A stretch of DNA of 64,000 bases from Psychrobacter faecalis (lineage in GTDB: Bacteria > Pseudomonadota > Gammaproteobacteria > Pseudomonadales > Moraxellaceae): the NCBI RefSeq assembly GCF_016107575.1, contig NZ_JABAST010000015.1, positions 1 to 64,000 of the forward strand. Reading direction: 5' to 3'. The notes under the pieces are model-generated. The model searched no databases. It was given only the letters and a program-made list of their open reading frames with translations, and was not told where the DNA came from. The position numbers and the translations under genes are program-made. Shown piece after piece: positions 44,744 through 54,967 of the stretch. Every line of letters starts with the position of its first letter. Within the stretch, counting starts at the first letter, position 1.

Positions 44744-47700
44744 TTAATTTAATCCAAAATACTTAATAATGCTCAGCATAATAGCATCCATAAGCTGAGA
44801 ATCATCTTCAATGCCCAACTCTTGGTACTTGTCTGAAGCTGCAAATATTTCAATGTATACCTGCAAACGTGTAACTTCTTTAGGTATATCCTGCCAACCA
44901 ATGTAAATTTTCCTTTTAACAACTGATTCTACTATATCCTTAGCAAGCTCTTTTGTTAACTCATCATTAAACCTAACTAAATTGGCGTTTTTAATGTGGG
45001 CATAGATCTCAAACGTCCCTTTATCTGCAAACCCCATTTTTTGAGGCAAGGTAGCAATATCATCAAGTTCATCGTAAAGCTTTCCTAGCTCAAGTAAAAG
45101 CTGCTCAATCGCCTGATTTTCTTCATTTTTCTTTTTTACTAGCTCATCCAATCGGTTCTGGAACTCAACATATGCTGCACTATTTACTTCATTCCTGCGG
45201 ATGACTGTTTCGATATCACGTATAATTTTTTCTGCCTTATCTGATGGAGACAACTTAGTTTGTCTTAACTCATCCAGATAATTCGAATCAATAGTGACCT
45301 CAGGTAAATGTCCCTTAAAGTCAATTAATTGAGCGCTTTCTTCTATCAGCTTTCTAGTTTTAGCTGCATATATCTCAGCATCGAAGTCCAAGCGTTTAAA
45401 TTCTTCCAGATAAATCTCATATATTACATTGAGCCATAGATACTTATTGCGGTACTCTCTTAGTTTAGGATGTGGTGATATTGCCTCCCATAACTGAAGT
45501 ACTTCTTTATAATCCTGTTCAAATTTGCCTTGGTCTAATTCATTCAATTTGCGTACAATTGCCATTGAGCATTCGTAACTATCTTCTAGCTCTATATCTT
45601 CAAAAGGCTTTAATGCCGCTTCTAAAACCTTAGGAAACTGATCTACTAAACTCTCAACATCCTCAAACTCTCCGATGTCTTCAGGATCATAATTTAAAGC
45701 TGCTTTATAGTTTTGGAATACGCCAACATAGTCCACAATGCGACCAAACTCTTTAGATAGATTAGATATTTTGTCATCATAAGGGCGGTTAGTACGAGCA
45801 ACTGCTTGTAGTAAGTTGTGGTCTCTAATTGGACTATCCAAATACATGGTTTGTTCAATGGGTGCATCAAATCCAGTAAGGAGCATATTGCAAACAATAA
45901 TGATTTTAAGATTGTTGCCACTCTTCAATTCTTTAGGAGTAATACGTTTTTTAAAGTTCGCGATTAATTTACGACGTTCTTTATCTTCTTTATAATGATC
46001 TTTGAAAAGCTCATACTTCTCACCTTCTTCATAATTACCTGTAGAGAAGATAATCGTCATTTCTGATTGATCAAAGTAATTTAGTAACTCATTATAGTAA
46101 AGAACACACGCTTCTTTATCACAGGCTACTATCTGTGCCTTATAGCCTTGAGGCTCAACACCTTCTTTGAAATCTTGAGCAATATCTTTGGCAAGAACTT
46201 CGATTCTATCAGGATGCTTTAAAAATACTTTCCACGCCTGAACTCTTCTCTCTACCAATTTCTTTTCATCTTCACTTAAATCAGCCGTAATCTCATCATA
46301 ACCTTGCTTGAGCTTATCTTTGTCAAGAAACCATTCTTGCGGACCGAAAGTATAGCGAATGGGTACAGTAGCTCCGTCTTCGATAGCATCTTGAATGCTA
46401 TATTTGTCTAGATAATGCTCATGAGAGCCTTCTTCGTTTTTTATACCAAATTCTTGATGAGTCTTGGGGATTGGTGTGCCGGTGAACGCAAAACGACGCG
46501 CGTTAGGCAAAACGTTTTGTAGCTCTATCTGAAAGTTACCATACTGAGTACGATGTGCCTCATCAATAAGTATGATGATGTTATCCCGAGTGTCTTGGAC
46601 ATTACCAAGCTCTCTAAATTTTTGCACTGTAGTGATAAACACCCCTGCTGGTGATTTATCAATAATATATTTTAAATCGCCAATATTGTGGACAGGCCTA
46701 GCATTAGGAAAGTCGCAATCATCGAAAGTACCACCTATCTGCTCTCGAAGCTCTTTACGGTCAACAACTATATATACGGTTGGGTCTTTAAGGGAGGGGG
46801 TATTGCGAAGCTTATAAGCGGTATATAGCATGGTCAAACTCTTGCCTGACCCTTGAGTATGCCAGATTACACCTTGCTTTAAATCCGACTCTGCAACTCG
46901 GTGCACAATTTTATTAGCCGCACGAAATTGCTGATAGCGTGCTACTTTCTTAACAATACTGGTTTCAGCTCTTTCAAAGACCAAAAAGTTTTTAACAACA
47001 TCTAGCACTCGGGCTGGTTGTAACAGACCAACGATACCAAGCTTCATCTGCTCTAAGACTTCACCGTTAGGTAAGCGCTCTACATCGAAGTGATAAAAGC
47101 CATCTTCTTCATTTATTGAAGTATGACATAGATCATTATTTTCATCCAAGATAGGGTTAGGATGATCTGTTTCCAACAAAGTACTTTTCCATTCGTTGAA
47201 ATACGACGAAGATGCTCCTGGAATACCATATTTTGCGATGCGTCCATTACATGCCACACCAAAGCCGTGACACATGTAGAGTTTATCAGCACGTTGATCG
47301 TAGGTTGAGAACTGCTTAACACCTTCAAGCCAGTTCGTACCCTTACGTGCTCGTTGTTTTGCTTCAATAGGTACTAATGGAATACCATTTACCAACAGGA
47401 CAATATCCGTTCTTACCAATTTAAACCCTTGTACTGAGTACTGGTTGGTGACAATAAAGCTGTTTTGCCAAACATCATTAAAATCAATAAAACAGAAATC
47501 TTTATCCTCACCGTCTACTGATAAAGTAATACCCTTCACAAGCTTTTCCAAAAAAGCTTCGTTTCCAAGAATTGGGCTAGGATTGTTAAGGTTATGGGTT
47601 AGCTGCTCTACCACTCTCTCGGCGATATCGACTGAAACCTCATTGATACTAGCAACTTTATCAATAAGAATTGTGTCAATAATGGGATTCGAAACTGGTC

Positions 47701-47806
47701 GGTTATACCTCTTTAAGTCATCATAACTTTCAAATACCCAACCCATCTTAGATAACCATTTCGTGACTGGCTTCTCAACGCCTTTAAGTTCTGACAGCTT
47801 TCCCAT
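44744..47806 (-). CDS. hsdR: Type I restriction endonuclease R subunit
   Basis: A 1020-residue motor/nuclease subunit. The N-terminal HSDR_N nuclease domain has ExK in VPIEAKQRARKG (about 150). SF2 helicase motifs follow: TQGSGKSLTM (about 315), IDEAHRTQYG (about 425), FTGTPIP, and later LTGFDAP and QAVARTNRPY. The C-terminal helical region with acidic/Lys-rich coils contacts the methylase core. The frame is intact. Three bases separate it from hsdS. DNA cleavage occurs away from the recognition site after translocation in this family. Confidence 0.94.
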   Translation of the reverse strand: MGKLSELKGVEKPVTKWLSKMGWVFESYDDLKRYNRPVSNPIIDTILIDKVASINEVSVDIAERVVEQLTHNLNNPSPILGNEAFLEKLVKGITLSVDGEDKDFCFIDFNDVWQNSFIVTNQYSVQGFKLVRTDIVLLVNGIPLVPIEAKQRARKGTNWLEGVKQFSTYDQRADKLYMCHGFGVACNGRIAKYGIPGASSSYFNEWKSTLLETDHPNPILDENNDLCHTSINEEDGFYHFDVERLPNGEVLEQMKLGIVGLLQPARVLDVVKNFLVFERAETSIVKKVARYQQFRAANKIVHRVAESDLKQGVIWHTQGSGKSLTMLYTAYKLRNTPSLKDPTVYIVVDRKELREQIGGTFDDCDFPNARPVHNIGDLKYIIDKSPAGVFITTVQKFRELGNVQDTRDNIIILIDEAHRTQYGNFQIELQNVLPNARRFAFTGTPIPKTHQEFGIKNEEGSHEHYLDKYSIQDAIEDGATVPIRYTFGPQEWFLDKDKLKQGYDEITADLSEDEKKLVERRVQAWKVFLKHPDRIEVLAKDIAQDFKEGVEPQGYKAQIVACDKEACVLYYNELLNYFDQSEMTIIFSTGNYEEGEKYELFKDHYKEDKERRKLIANFKKRITPKELKSGNNLKIIIVCNMLLTGFDAPIEQTMYLDSPIRDHNLLQAVARTNRPYDDKISNLSKEFGRIVDYVGVFQNYKAALNYDPEDIGEFEDVESLVDQFPKVLEAALKPFEDIELEDSYECSMAIVRKLNELDQGKFEQDYKEVLQLWEAISPHPKLREYRNKYLWLNVIYEIYLEEFKRLDFDAEIYAAKTRKLIEESAQLIDFKGHLPEVTIDSNYLDELRQTKLSPSDKAEKIIRDIETVIRRNEVNSAAYVEFQNRLDELVKKKNEENQAIEQLLLELGKLYDELDDIATLPQKMGFADKGTFEIYAHIKNANLVRFNDELTKELAKDIVESVVKRKIYIGWQDIPKEVTRLQVYIEIFAASDKYQELGIEDDSQLMDAIMLSIIKYFGLN

Positions 47807-47809
47807 GAC

Positions 47810-49081
47810 TTACGCCTTATCCAATAGCTTATTTATTTTGTCCACATCCACTCGGACTTTTCCTGTTAATAGGTTTTGCATTAATGACTTTCTCAAATTA
47901 TTGAGCTTTAATCTTTTTGCTAACAATAAATTTAACTCTTCATCAACAACTCCAATAATTTTCATTATGCTAATCTGCTCACTAATATTATCCGGTACTA
48001 ATATTTTGATACCATTTAAGTCGCGCTTGTTAATTTTTGGTTGAGCAGAACCATAAATAATTGAACGATAATCCTTTGACTCTAGTTGTTCGCATAAATA
48101 CTCAGTTGTAATATATTTAGTATTTGCTTGTATCACGTGTGCATGGTTGTTAGCCCAAAACTTTCCTCTAACAATGAACGCTTGTGGAACTTTCCTTGAT
48201 AGAAGATTATTACCATCCTCACCAAAGAGTATATAATCTCCATCGAAAATATAGCTATTTACCCAATCAATTATTCCAGCTGCGCCATAGTAAGGAAAAT
48301 CACCAACTATACCTTTCCTGTTTTCAGCTTTGATGGGTTTTCGGCGAGAATCATAATTAAAGGAAATATCACTTACCTTCTTGATTTGCCAATTTCTTGG
48401 AACCATTCCAAACTTTTCATCAATATAAAACTCTTTTTCACTGCGCCAAACACCATCTGGCTTTAACTTACCTGTCAGTAAGTTTTGTATAAAAGATTTT
48501 TTTAGGCGTTCTGCCGAAAGTATGCTATTTGCTTTTGCTTTGATAGACTCATCAACTATAGATAATATACCTGCAATAGCTTTTTGCTCAGGAAGTGGAG
48601 CACAAGGCAGCTCAAGTTTTGAAAAATAACGTTTCGATAACTCAATTTGGTTTGTTGATCCTGTATAGCAGACTGACTCCAAATATCGTTGACCAAGTTC
48701 AGATGTTAAAAAGTAGCGAGCATATGTACTATCAATGGAATCTTCCATCGTTCTTAGTACAGTAACGTGACTGTCAGCAACTGCCTGAACGTCAGAGTAT
48801 GACCACTGATTTACTCTACCTATAGTACCTGTACCTGTAGAGTTAATGAGAATATCTCCTTCGCACAAATAGGAAGATTCATCTATCTGATTTGGTACTA
48901 CATGATATTTAACTTTTCCTAAATTAATGCAGTTCCATCTAATGCAATCTTGATTAACAACAAATAAGCCCTGATTATCTTCACTATAAACAGGAGATTT
49001 GCCACGACGTAGAAAGGTATTATTATCTTTTAATTGTTTTTCAGTCCAACCTATCGGTAGGCTTTCGATAATTTTTTTCAT
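47810..49081 (-). CDS. hsdS: Type I restriction specificity subunit S
   Basis: A 423-residue S subunit setting the DNA target. Two target-recognition domains (about 5-165 and 220-370), each followed by a helical conserved region: PEQKAIAGILSIVDESIKAK then LKKSFIQNLLTGKLKP, and ISIMKIIGVVDEELN then LRKSLMQNLLTGKVRV. The repetition of QNLLTGK shows the usual internal duplication. The recognition sequence cannot be predicted from reading. Its ATG overlaps the hsdM stop (TAATG). Confidence 0.93.
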   Translation of the reverse strand: MKKIIESLPIGWTEKQLKDNNTFLRRGKSPVYSEDNQGLFVVNQDCIRWNCINLGKVKYHVVPNQIDESSYLCEGDILINSTGTGTIGRVNQWSYSDVQAVADSHVTVLRTMEDSIDSTYARYFLTSELGQRYLESVCYTGSTNQIELSKRYFSKLELPCAPLPEQKAIAGILSIVDESIKAKANSILSAERLKKSFIQNLLTGKLKPDGVWRSEKEFYIDEKFGMVPRNWQIKKVSDISFNYDSRRKPIKAENRKGIVGDFPYYGAAGIIDWVNSYIFDGDYILFGEDGNNLLSRKVPQAFIVRGKFWANNHAHVIQANTKYITTEYLCEQLESKDYRSIIYGSAQPKINKRDLNGIKILVPDNISEQISIMKIIGVVDEELNLLLAKRLKLNNLRKSLMQNLLTGKVRVDVDKINKLLDKA

Positions 49082-51120
49082 TATTGAATTACCTCCATTA
49101 GTTCCTTAAGTAAATCATCAAGCGAACTTTCAATAACTAATGACGATTTAAAGTCTGAAACTGCTTCTTTTAGATCAATTTCTTCCTCTGGCTCAAACGT
49201 ATCAACGTAACGTGGGATATTAAGGTTAAATTCATTTTCCTCTAATTCTTCCATGTCTACTACAGAGAAATAACGCTTACTTAGCTCTGGATCAGCTAGT
49301 ACAGTTAATAGCTCAGTTTCAACCTCATCAATAGCTAGTCGCTCTTTATTTGCTTGCTCTTGAGCATCTGATATTTTTTGTTCTTTTTCAAAGATCAGCT
49401 TTTCGAGTAAATCTTCGCCCTTTACTTTGTTATTGATCATCGTTTTAGTTGGCTTTTTATCTTCAGACTCTCGCTTTAATATCTGCTCATCCGCTTCTAT
49501 TATTTTATTCTTAGCAAACTCAATGTCATCAATACTATCAATCTCTATTTCATTTAGTTTAAAAGCTAGCTCTTCATCAATAAGTTCACGCAGCCGCGTT
49601 TTTTGCGAGTCTATCCACGCTTTGGCTATTTCTATATCACCCCAGCTCTCTAATATGGTAGATATACGCAGCATATCTTGCGGCATAAGCGTATTCATAT
49701 TGGACTCTTCTTTATACCAGCCCTCTCTAGCAGCATAGACCATCAGCACCTTGTTTTTGCGCTCTTCTGGTTTATTCTTATCAAGAAGCAAGATTGAGCC
49801 TGGTATTGTCGTTCCATAAAACAAATTACCCGGCAATACGACTATGGCATCAATAATATTGACACTCTTAACGAACTCACCATCTTTGTTAACTGGACCC
49901 TGCAAAAAGCCACGACGAATTAAATATTCATCATCCGCTTTTCGATTCTGTCCATCCTCTTCCTCAGTTTTTTCAGGTTGACCACGGAACAATACCCCTT
50001 GTGGGCATACCACACCAGCCTTACCATTTTCATTGATTGAGGCAACGATATGCTGTAGAAATGCGAAATCACCATTTGAATAAGGCGGAATGCCATAATC
50101 AAAACGTTTATATTGATCACTGAACTCTTCTTTACCTGGATAGCTCAGTTTAGGAGAGCCATCCTTATTAGTTTCAGGTTTACCCTTTTTGTTCTTCTTA
50201 GGTTCACCGTTCTTCCACCAGTTTTCCTGTGAGAATGGGAAATTAGCAGTGGCATAATCAAATTTCTTTATAGCTAAACTATTATCTTCTTCAGTAAATT
50301 TAGGGTCTTTTAGAGTATCCCCTTTTTCGATAGAAGCGTCTAACCCATGAAGAATCATATTTATATTAGCAATTGCCCAAGTATTCCACACATCCTCTTG
50401 CCCAAATAACCGAATGTTTTTTTGAGATCCTGTGGTTTTTTTGATGTATTTGGCGGCATTAATTAAGAAGCCTCCAGAACCACAAGTTGGATCGTATAAT
50501 GTAGTGCCTCTTTGAGGCTTTAGATAACGCACGATAATATCAACGACTTCTTGCGGGGTATAAAACTGCCCAGCCGTAGTGCCACCTTTATTTTCGTCTG
50601 CAAATCGCTTAATCAGGTATTCATAAGCATCACCAAGTATATCTACTGAAGCATTTCTATTACTTAAATCTACTGCATCCAAATAGCTAACTAGAAGGCT
50701 AACAACCTCAGGATGCAACTTTTTACCACCAGAACCATCTGGAGATGGCTCATTCCAGCGTACTGTATTGATGACGCCCTTAAGTGATGGGTTAGCATCA
50801 GCAATTGCATTAACGGCTTTATTTAAAGCATCGTTTTTTCTATCCAATGGTGCGTTTCGGACATCTGTCCAAAAATGACCTTCAGGAATAATAAAGTCGT
50901 GTTTGTCCTTAATAATTTTTTGTTTTTGTTTTTCATTAGGCTCTACGCCATACTCTTTTACAAACTCTTTGATGCCATGCTCAATCTCCCAAGCATAGTT
51001 GTCTGATAAGCGCTTAAAGAATAGGAGTGATAGTATATATGACTTATAATCCTCAACTTTATCTCGTAGAATATCTGCCATTCCAAAAAGAGTACTACCT
51101 AATGCTTGCTTACTAATCAT
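49081..51120 (-). CDS. hsdM: Type I restriction modification methyltransferase M subunit
   Basis: A 679-residue N6-adenine methyltransferase. An N-terminal HsdM_N helical domain is followed by the AdoMet motif YDPTCGSGGFL (about 205) and the catalytic ANFPFSQ (NFPF in place of the more common NPPF, as in this subfamily). A C-terminal extension rich in Glu/Lys (about 480-670) contains probable coiled coils. CGGAG is located ahead of the ATG. First gene of hsdM-hsdS-hsdR-peptidase; a 240-base gap separates it from the next gene upstream. Confidence 0.94.
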   Translation of the reverse strand: MISKQALGSTLFGMADILRDKVEDYKSYILSLLFFKRLSDNYAWEIEHGIKEFVKEYGVEPNEKQKQKIIKDKHDFIIPEGHFWTDVRNAPLDRKNDALNKAVNAIADANPSLKGVINTVRWNEPSPDGSGGKKLHPEVVSLLVSYLDAVDLSNRNASVDILGDAYEYLIKRFADENKGGTTAGQFYTPQEVVDIIVRYLKPQRGTTLYDPTCGSGGFLINAAKYIKKTTGSQKNIRLFGQEDVWNTWAIANINMILHGLDASIEKGDTLKDPKFTEEDNSLAIKKFDYATANFPFSQENWWKNGEPKKNKKGKPETNKDGSPKLSYPGKEEFSDQYKRFDYGIPPYSNGDFAFLQHIVASINENGKAGVVCPQGVLFRGQPEKTEEEDGQNRKADDEYLIRRGFLQGPVNKDGEFVKSVNIIDAIVVLPGNLFYGTTIPGSILLLDKNKPEERKNKVLMVYAAREGWYKEESNMNTLMPQDMLRISTILESWGDIEIAKAWIDSQKTRLRELIDEELAFKLNEIEIDSIDDIEFAKNKIIEADEQILKRESEDKKPTKTMINNKVKGEDLLEKLIFEKEQKISDAQEQANKERLAIDEVETELLTVLADPELSKRYFSVVDMEELEENEFNLNIPRYVDTFEPEEEIDLKEAVSDFKSSLVIESSLDDLLKELMEVIQ

Positions 51121-51363
51121 TTTTGCTCCGTTAAACTGCTGCCTATAATTGCTTCAGATATATTTAAAAAATTTGATTAAGATGTTTAAAACTAGATCAT
51201 GATGCCTTACATGTATCATTACATTGTGGTTCATTGGATACTAATTTACAATCCTTCCACCATTTAAAACGTCAATTTGTGTCGCGCAATTAAACGACTT
51301 ATCTATTTAATTACTAATTACTTTATGATACCTCACCTACTAAAATTCGTAGATCACCAATAT

Positions 51364-52440
51364 TTAAGTATTTGGATTTTCACATCTTAGCAAATTATCC
51401 ACTCCCAAAAACCATCCTTTCATCGTCATCCGATCAAAGCTATATACATGTGCATGAGGCGCTTCTCTACAGAGTCCTACTAGCGGCTGCTTTTGATCAG
51501 GCTTGCCATCAGCAAGCTCTATCAATCCTGAGCAAATTGGACAAGTTGCAGTAAACTCTGTGACTCTCGCTACATTCAGCCTATCTTTGTCCCAATACAT
51601 CTCGATATCCGCATTTACGACATTAATATTTGCAAAGAACATAGGCGCTTTAACAACACGGTAATAAGGCAGTCTATATAACGGCACAAAGAAATATCGC
51701 CAGTTAAGATAAGCCAGAGGAATGAATGCTACAAAAATTATGGCTTGCCAAAGCTTAAAATTTGGCAAGTCGCTTAGCAATAAGATGACGAGTAAGGAAA
51801 ATATAGCAATAAAGATATCCAATAAAAAACTTAGCATCAGCAAAACCATTAGCAAAACGCCTCGAAAGCTTAAGATCTTTAGCTCACCCTTTTTGAAGAA
51901 AAGCCGAGTGAATAAAGATGGCTTAATCTCAGAAGCCGCTTTTCGCTCATAAGTAACACTACTTAAATATTCATCATCCTCAATGTCATCAGAGTCAATG
52001 ACGGCAGATCCAGCTATCTGCTCTTCATCTACTTCCTCATTTTCAATAGCTTTAATGCTCATCCATACGAGGGTTCTGTTCTTGGCACCACCCTCTGATA
52101 AAGATGAGATAACTTCTGGCAAATAGCCTATATCATTAAACGCCTGTTCACAGTCTGGTTGTGACTCAATAAACTTTACTAACTCTATATTTAATCTATC
52201 CGTTTTTATCTTATTTTTAGCGATTTCACTGCTTACAGTATTTTCATTTACGCCTCTAGCTTTGGCGTAAATAACTTGCCTCGATAGCTTCTCAGGCTCA
52301 AACTCTTCATCTGAATATTTTAGTTTGTTGAGCTGTGCGTCAACTATTATTCTTAGACAATGATCATAAAAAGTATTTCTTGGAAAATTAAGCAATTGTT
52401 TTTTGAGCTCTTCAAAAACAACTAAGTGTATGTTTTTCAT
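51364..52440 (-). CDS. Unrecognised membrane protein with CPIC-type C-terminal domain
   Basis: I do not recognise this 358-residue protein. The first 110 residues are helical and charged, with a possible helix-turn-helix-like stretch near YAKARGVNENTVSSEIA. A Glu/Asp-rich linker follows. Two to three membrane segments lie at about 195-260 (VLLMVLLMLSFLLDIFIAIFSLLVILLL). The C-terminal cytoplasmic or periplasmic part has CPIC, then C...H.H in GLCREAPHAHVYSF, a possible metal site. It is between the type I RM operon and a CoiA-like nuclease, divergent from the latter by 111 bases. A defence effector is one possibility; no evidence beyond context. Confidence 0.7.
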   Translation of the reverse strand: MKNIHLVVFEELKKQLLNFPRNTFYDHCLRIIVDAQLNKLKYSDEEFEPEKLSRQVIYAKARGVNENTVSSEIAKNKIKTDRLNIELVKFIESQPDCEQAFNDIGYLPEVISSLSEGGAKNRTLVWMSIKAIENEEVDEEQIAGSAVIDSDDIEDDEYLSSVTYERKAASEIKPSLFTRLFFKKGELKILSFRGVLLMVLLMLSFLLDIFIAIFSLLVILLLSDLPNFKLWQAIIFVAFIPLAYLNWRYFFVPLYRLPYYRVVKAPMFFANINVVNADIEMYWDKDRLNVARVTEFTATCPICSGLIELADGKPDQKQPLVGLCREAPHAHVYSFDRMTMKGWFLGVDNLLRCENPNT

Positions 52441-52551
52441 AGATAAATACCGATTAAAACCCTATTATATCCCCTATAGCAGTCTGTTCCAGAGGCAGAA
52501 TTCTTCTCATAATTACCTCACTCCTAACCAACTAACAAGAGGATGGTAACT

Positions 52552-53448
52552 ATGTCAATGTCAATCGCTGTTAATGAGCAAAAGCAAATCGTCAATTTTA
52601 AGCAAGTCGAGCGAGGGCTGGCTTGTATGTGTTTTTGCTTTGAATGTGGTGAGCCTGTAGTGGCTCGTAAAGGTGAGAAAAATGAGCATCATTTTGCGCA
52701 TCTCAACAATAAGGAAAGCTGCACGATCCACCCTGAAAGTATCCTACACAAGTTTGCCAAGCAAGTCATTATGGAACAGAGGTATTTAACACTGCCATCA
52801 CTACCTGATGACGAAAATAGCGAGGATAAAACTTGGGAGTTTGATCAGCTGATTGAGGAACAAGCTGTTGGCTGTATTCGGCCTGATATAGTCGCAACGG
52901 TTGACGGGGAAATGATGTTTATTGAAGTTGCTGTGACTTCTTTCATCGATACCGATAAAGCGGATTTTATTAAGCAATTAGGTATTAAGACCGTTGAGAT
53001 CGATTTGAGAGGAATCATCACACAAGGTATTGAGTTGCCAAGTGAGGAAGCCAAAGATTACATTTTAGACTGTGTCAGTAATAAGCAGTGGATATTTCCA
53101 GCACCGAAATCGTTAGCAGTACCAATAGCCCCTGCACCATCACCTGAGCCTCTTTATAATTGCCAGAGCAGTACTGATGAGAATAACAACGGAAGCTTTG
53201 ATAAAGGCTATACCATCTATCGCTTTACCATCAAACACGCTTGGGTAGATGTCAGGGTCTTTAATTCAGGCATGGTATCTATTAAGTGTGTGACCTACAA
53301 CCATGATGTCATTGAGATACTAAAGCAATGGCATAACGAAGGCGGTGGTCAGTACAACCAAAAATATAAGTCATGGAATTACTTTAAGCCGTTTTCAGAC
53401 ACCGTCTTGCGACGATTACAAGAGATGGATAGCTCCCCCAAGCAATGA
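52552..53448 (+). CDS. CoiA-like nuclease domain protein
   Basis: A 298-residue protein related to the competence/CoiA nuclease family. Residues 25-55 form a zinc-binding unit CFECGEP...HHFAHL; the nuclease-like core has IRPDIVATVDG and MFIEVAVTS (D...ExA in place of ExK). The last 90 residues (about 210-298, with GGGQYNQKYKSWNYF) form a separate domain of unclear family, faintly like HARP-type DNA-binding modules. GAGG lies nine bases before ATG 52552; an ATG three codons upstream abuts the site. A perfect hairpin follows the stop by 17 bases. Role on the island unknown; DNA processing or defence. Confidence 0.75.
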   Translation: MSMSIAVNEQKQIVNFKQVERGLACMCFCFECGEPVVARKGEKNEHHFAHLNNKESCTIHPESILHKFAKQVIMEQRYLTLPSLPDDENSEDKTWEFDQLIEEQAVGCIRPDIVATVDGEMMFIEVAVTSFIDTDKADFIKQLGIKTVEIDLRGIITQGIELPSEEAKDYILDCVSNKQWIFPAPKSLAVPIAPAPSPEPLYNCQSSTDENNNGSFDKGYTIYRFTIKHAWVDVRVFNSGMVSIKCVTYNHDVIEILKQWHNEGGGQYNQKYKSWNYFKPFSDTVLRRLQEMDSSPKQ

Positions 53449-53465
53449 GCTAATCCAGTGCATTC

Positions 53466-53509
53466 AAGGTAAGGCCTTACTATCAGCATTGATAGTAAGG
53501 CCTTACCTT
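53466..53509. terminator. Perfect 20-bp stem with GCAT loop
   Basis: Arms of 20 bases (53466-53485 and 53490-53509) pair without any mismatch around a 4-base loop; the arm itself contains the palindrome AAGGCCTT. No T-run follows. It sits between convergent CoiA-like and NCS1 genes and may end both transcripts, but such length is more than needed for a terminator. Confidence 0.6.
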
Positions 53510-53554
53510 ATAACAAACTATAGGAGTTTTTGTCTAAACTCTATCATATCTAGA

Positions 53555-54967
53555 TTAATTTGAAATAGGAGATAAAAAACCAGGACTTATGACTTGCTTT
53601 TGTTCAGCACGCGAAGACATAGCAAAAGATAGAACAATATGTAAAACAAAGGTAATTATTAATGCCGCTAGACCTGCGGGGAAATCAAATGGTATAGATA
53701 TTTTATACTGAAATAAAACTCCCATAATCGCTCCAACTATGAATGAAATTATGGCAGGCCATCGTACTGGTGGCATATCATTAGGATTTGCTGTCGCATA
53801 TTCAGAACGTCTAATGATGTAGAAATCTGCTAGGATTGGTCCTGCCAAGGGCACAAATGCGGCTCCTAGAATTGTAATAAAATCACTGAAAAAATAACTA
53901 TAAAAGCCTAACGCCCCTAATACACTACCAATAGCTCCCATTGTAATAACGATTTTACCACGTGGTAATTTAATGCCCATAGACTCAGCTGAAGGGCCGA
54001 TATATAAAGCATTACAGTAAAGCTCAGACATGTTAGTCGTCCAAAGAGCTACGACCCATAATGTAACACCCATTACCGTTAAGACAAGCCCATTTTGTAC
54101 CATCCACGTTATAAAATTCGCATCTCCAGTTGTTATAGCACCTAAATAACCGACAACATTCAGAAGAGGGTTAGTTAATACGAAGCAGGCCATTGCACCA
54201 ATAAAAACATGTGACGTACGTTTAGCATAACGAAAGATATCAACACCCATAATAACGCCAGCGATCCAAGCACCAATCATCACAGTAACTGCAGTACCTC
54301 GTGATAACCCTTCTCGTGTTGAAGCCTCAACCATCACTTTATCAAAACCGCCAAACTGTTTGACCATTATATAAGAAGCAACTATAGCGATGACCAAAAC
54401 AAATGGTGCCGCGAAACTTGAAATCTTTTCAATTGCAGCTATACCTTTCCATGCAGAATACGTAAAAACAGCTCCCCATATTAAACAAATTAAAATATAT
54501 TCTAGACTAAGGCCATTAATAACAGTTATTCCTGTTACATCTCCTAGTGCTACGTTGAAGATATCACCTACCATACCTACAATTGAAGCAAACCAACCTA
54601 AAGTTAAACAAGCCATAATTAGCATAGGTAGGATCATGCCTTTTTTACCATAGGAAATGCGAGATATAAGAGAAAGGTTCAATCCAGTCTTCATAGCCGC
54701 AAAACCAAGTAAAAACGTAAGTACTAGTAAGACCCCTTCTCCAACTGATATAGCAATCAGAGCATCAGTAAAAGACATTCCGGGATTGCCGTCTTGGCCT
54801 GCTAATAGTCCTCCAATAATAAGTCCCGTAGGTACATAGCCAAAACCTACCCAAATCGCAAACATCGCCCACCATGAACGTCTTTCACTGGTTGGCACAG
54901 GTGTAAGCATATGTTCTTCATGACTATCTTGCTCATCCAACTGAGCTGTATGTAGATGATCAGACAT
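53555..54967 (-). CDS. NCS1-family nucleobase/hydantoin/allantoin-type permease
   Basis: A 470-residue permease with about 12 membrane helices of the NCS1 (CodB/Mhp1-like) family. Visible family strings: RRSWWAMFAIWVGFGYVPTG (TM1), ISYGKKGMILP, and DIFRYAKRTSH. N-terminal 30 residues are polar and His/Glu-rich. GGAGGG lies seven bases before ATG 54967. NCS1 members import cytosine, purines, hydantoins or allantoin with Na+ or H+. It is divergent from the PuuE-like hydrolase by 140 bases, which points to a cyclic amide/ureide as cargo. Confidence 0.88.
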   Translation of the reverse strand: MSDHLHTAQLDEQDSHEEHMLTPVPTSERRSWWAMFAIWVGFGYVPTGLIIGGLLAGQDGNPGMSFTDALIAISVGEGVLLVLTFLLGFAAMKTGLNLSLISRISYGKKGMILPMLIMACLTLGWFASIVGMVGDIFNVALGDVTGITVINGLSLEYILICLIWGAVFTYSAWKGIAAIEKISSFAAPFVLVIAIVASYIMVKQFGGFDKVMVEASTREGLSRGTAVTVMIGAWIAGVIMGVDIFRYAKRTSHVFIGAMACFVLTNPLLNVVGYLGAITTGDANFITWMVQNGLVLTVMGVTLWVVALWTTNMSELYCNALYIGPSAESMGIKLPRGKIVITMGAIGSVLGALGFYSYFFSDFITILGAAFVPLAGPILADFYIIRRSEYATANPNDMPPVRWPAIISFIVGAIMGVLFQYKISIPFDFPAGLAALIITFVLHIVLSFAMSSRAEQKQVISPGFLSPISN

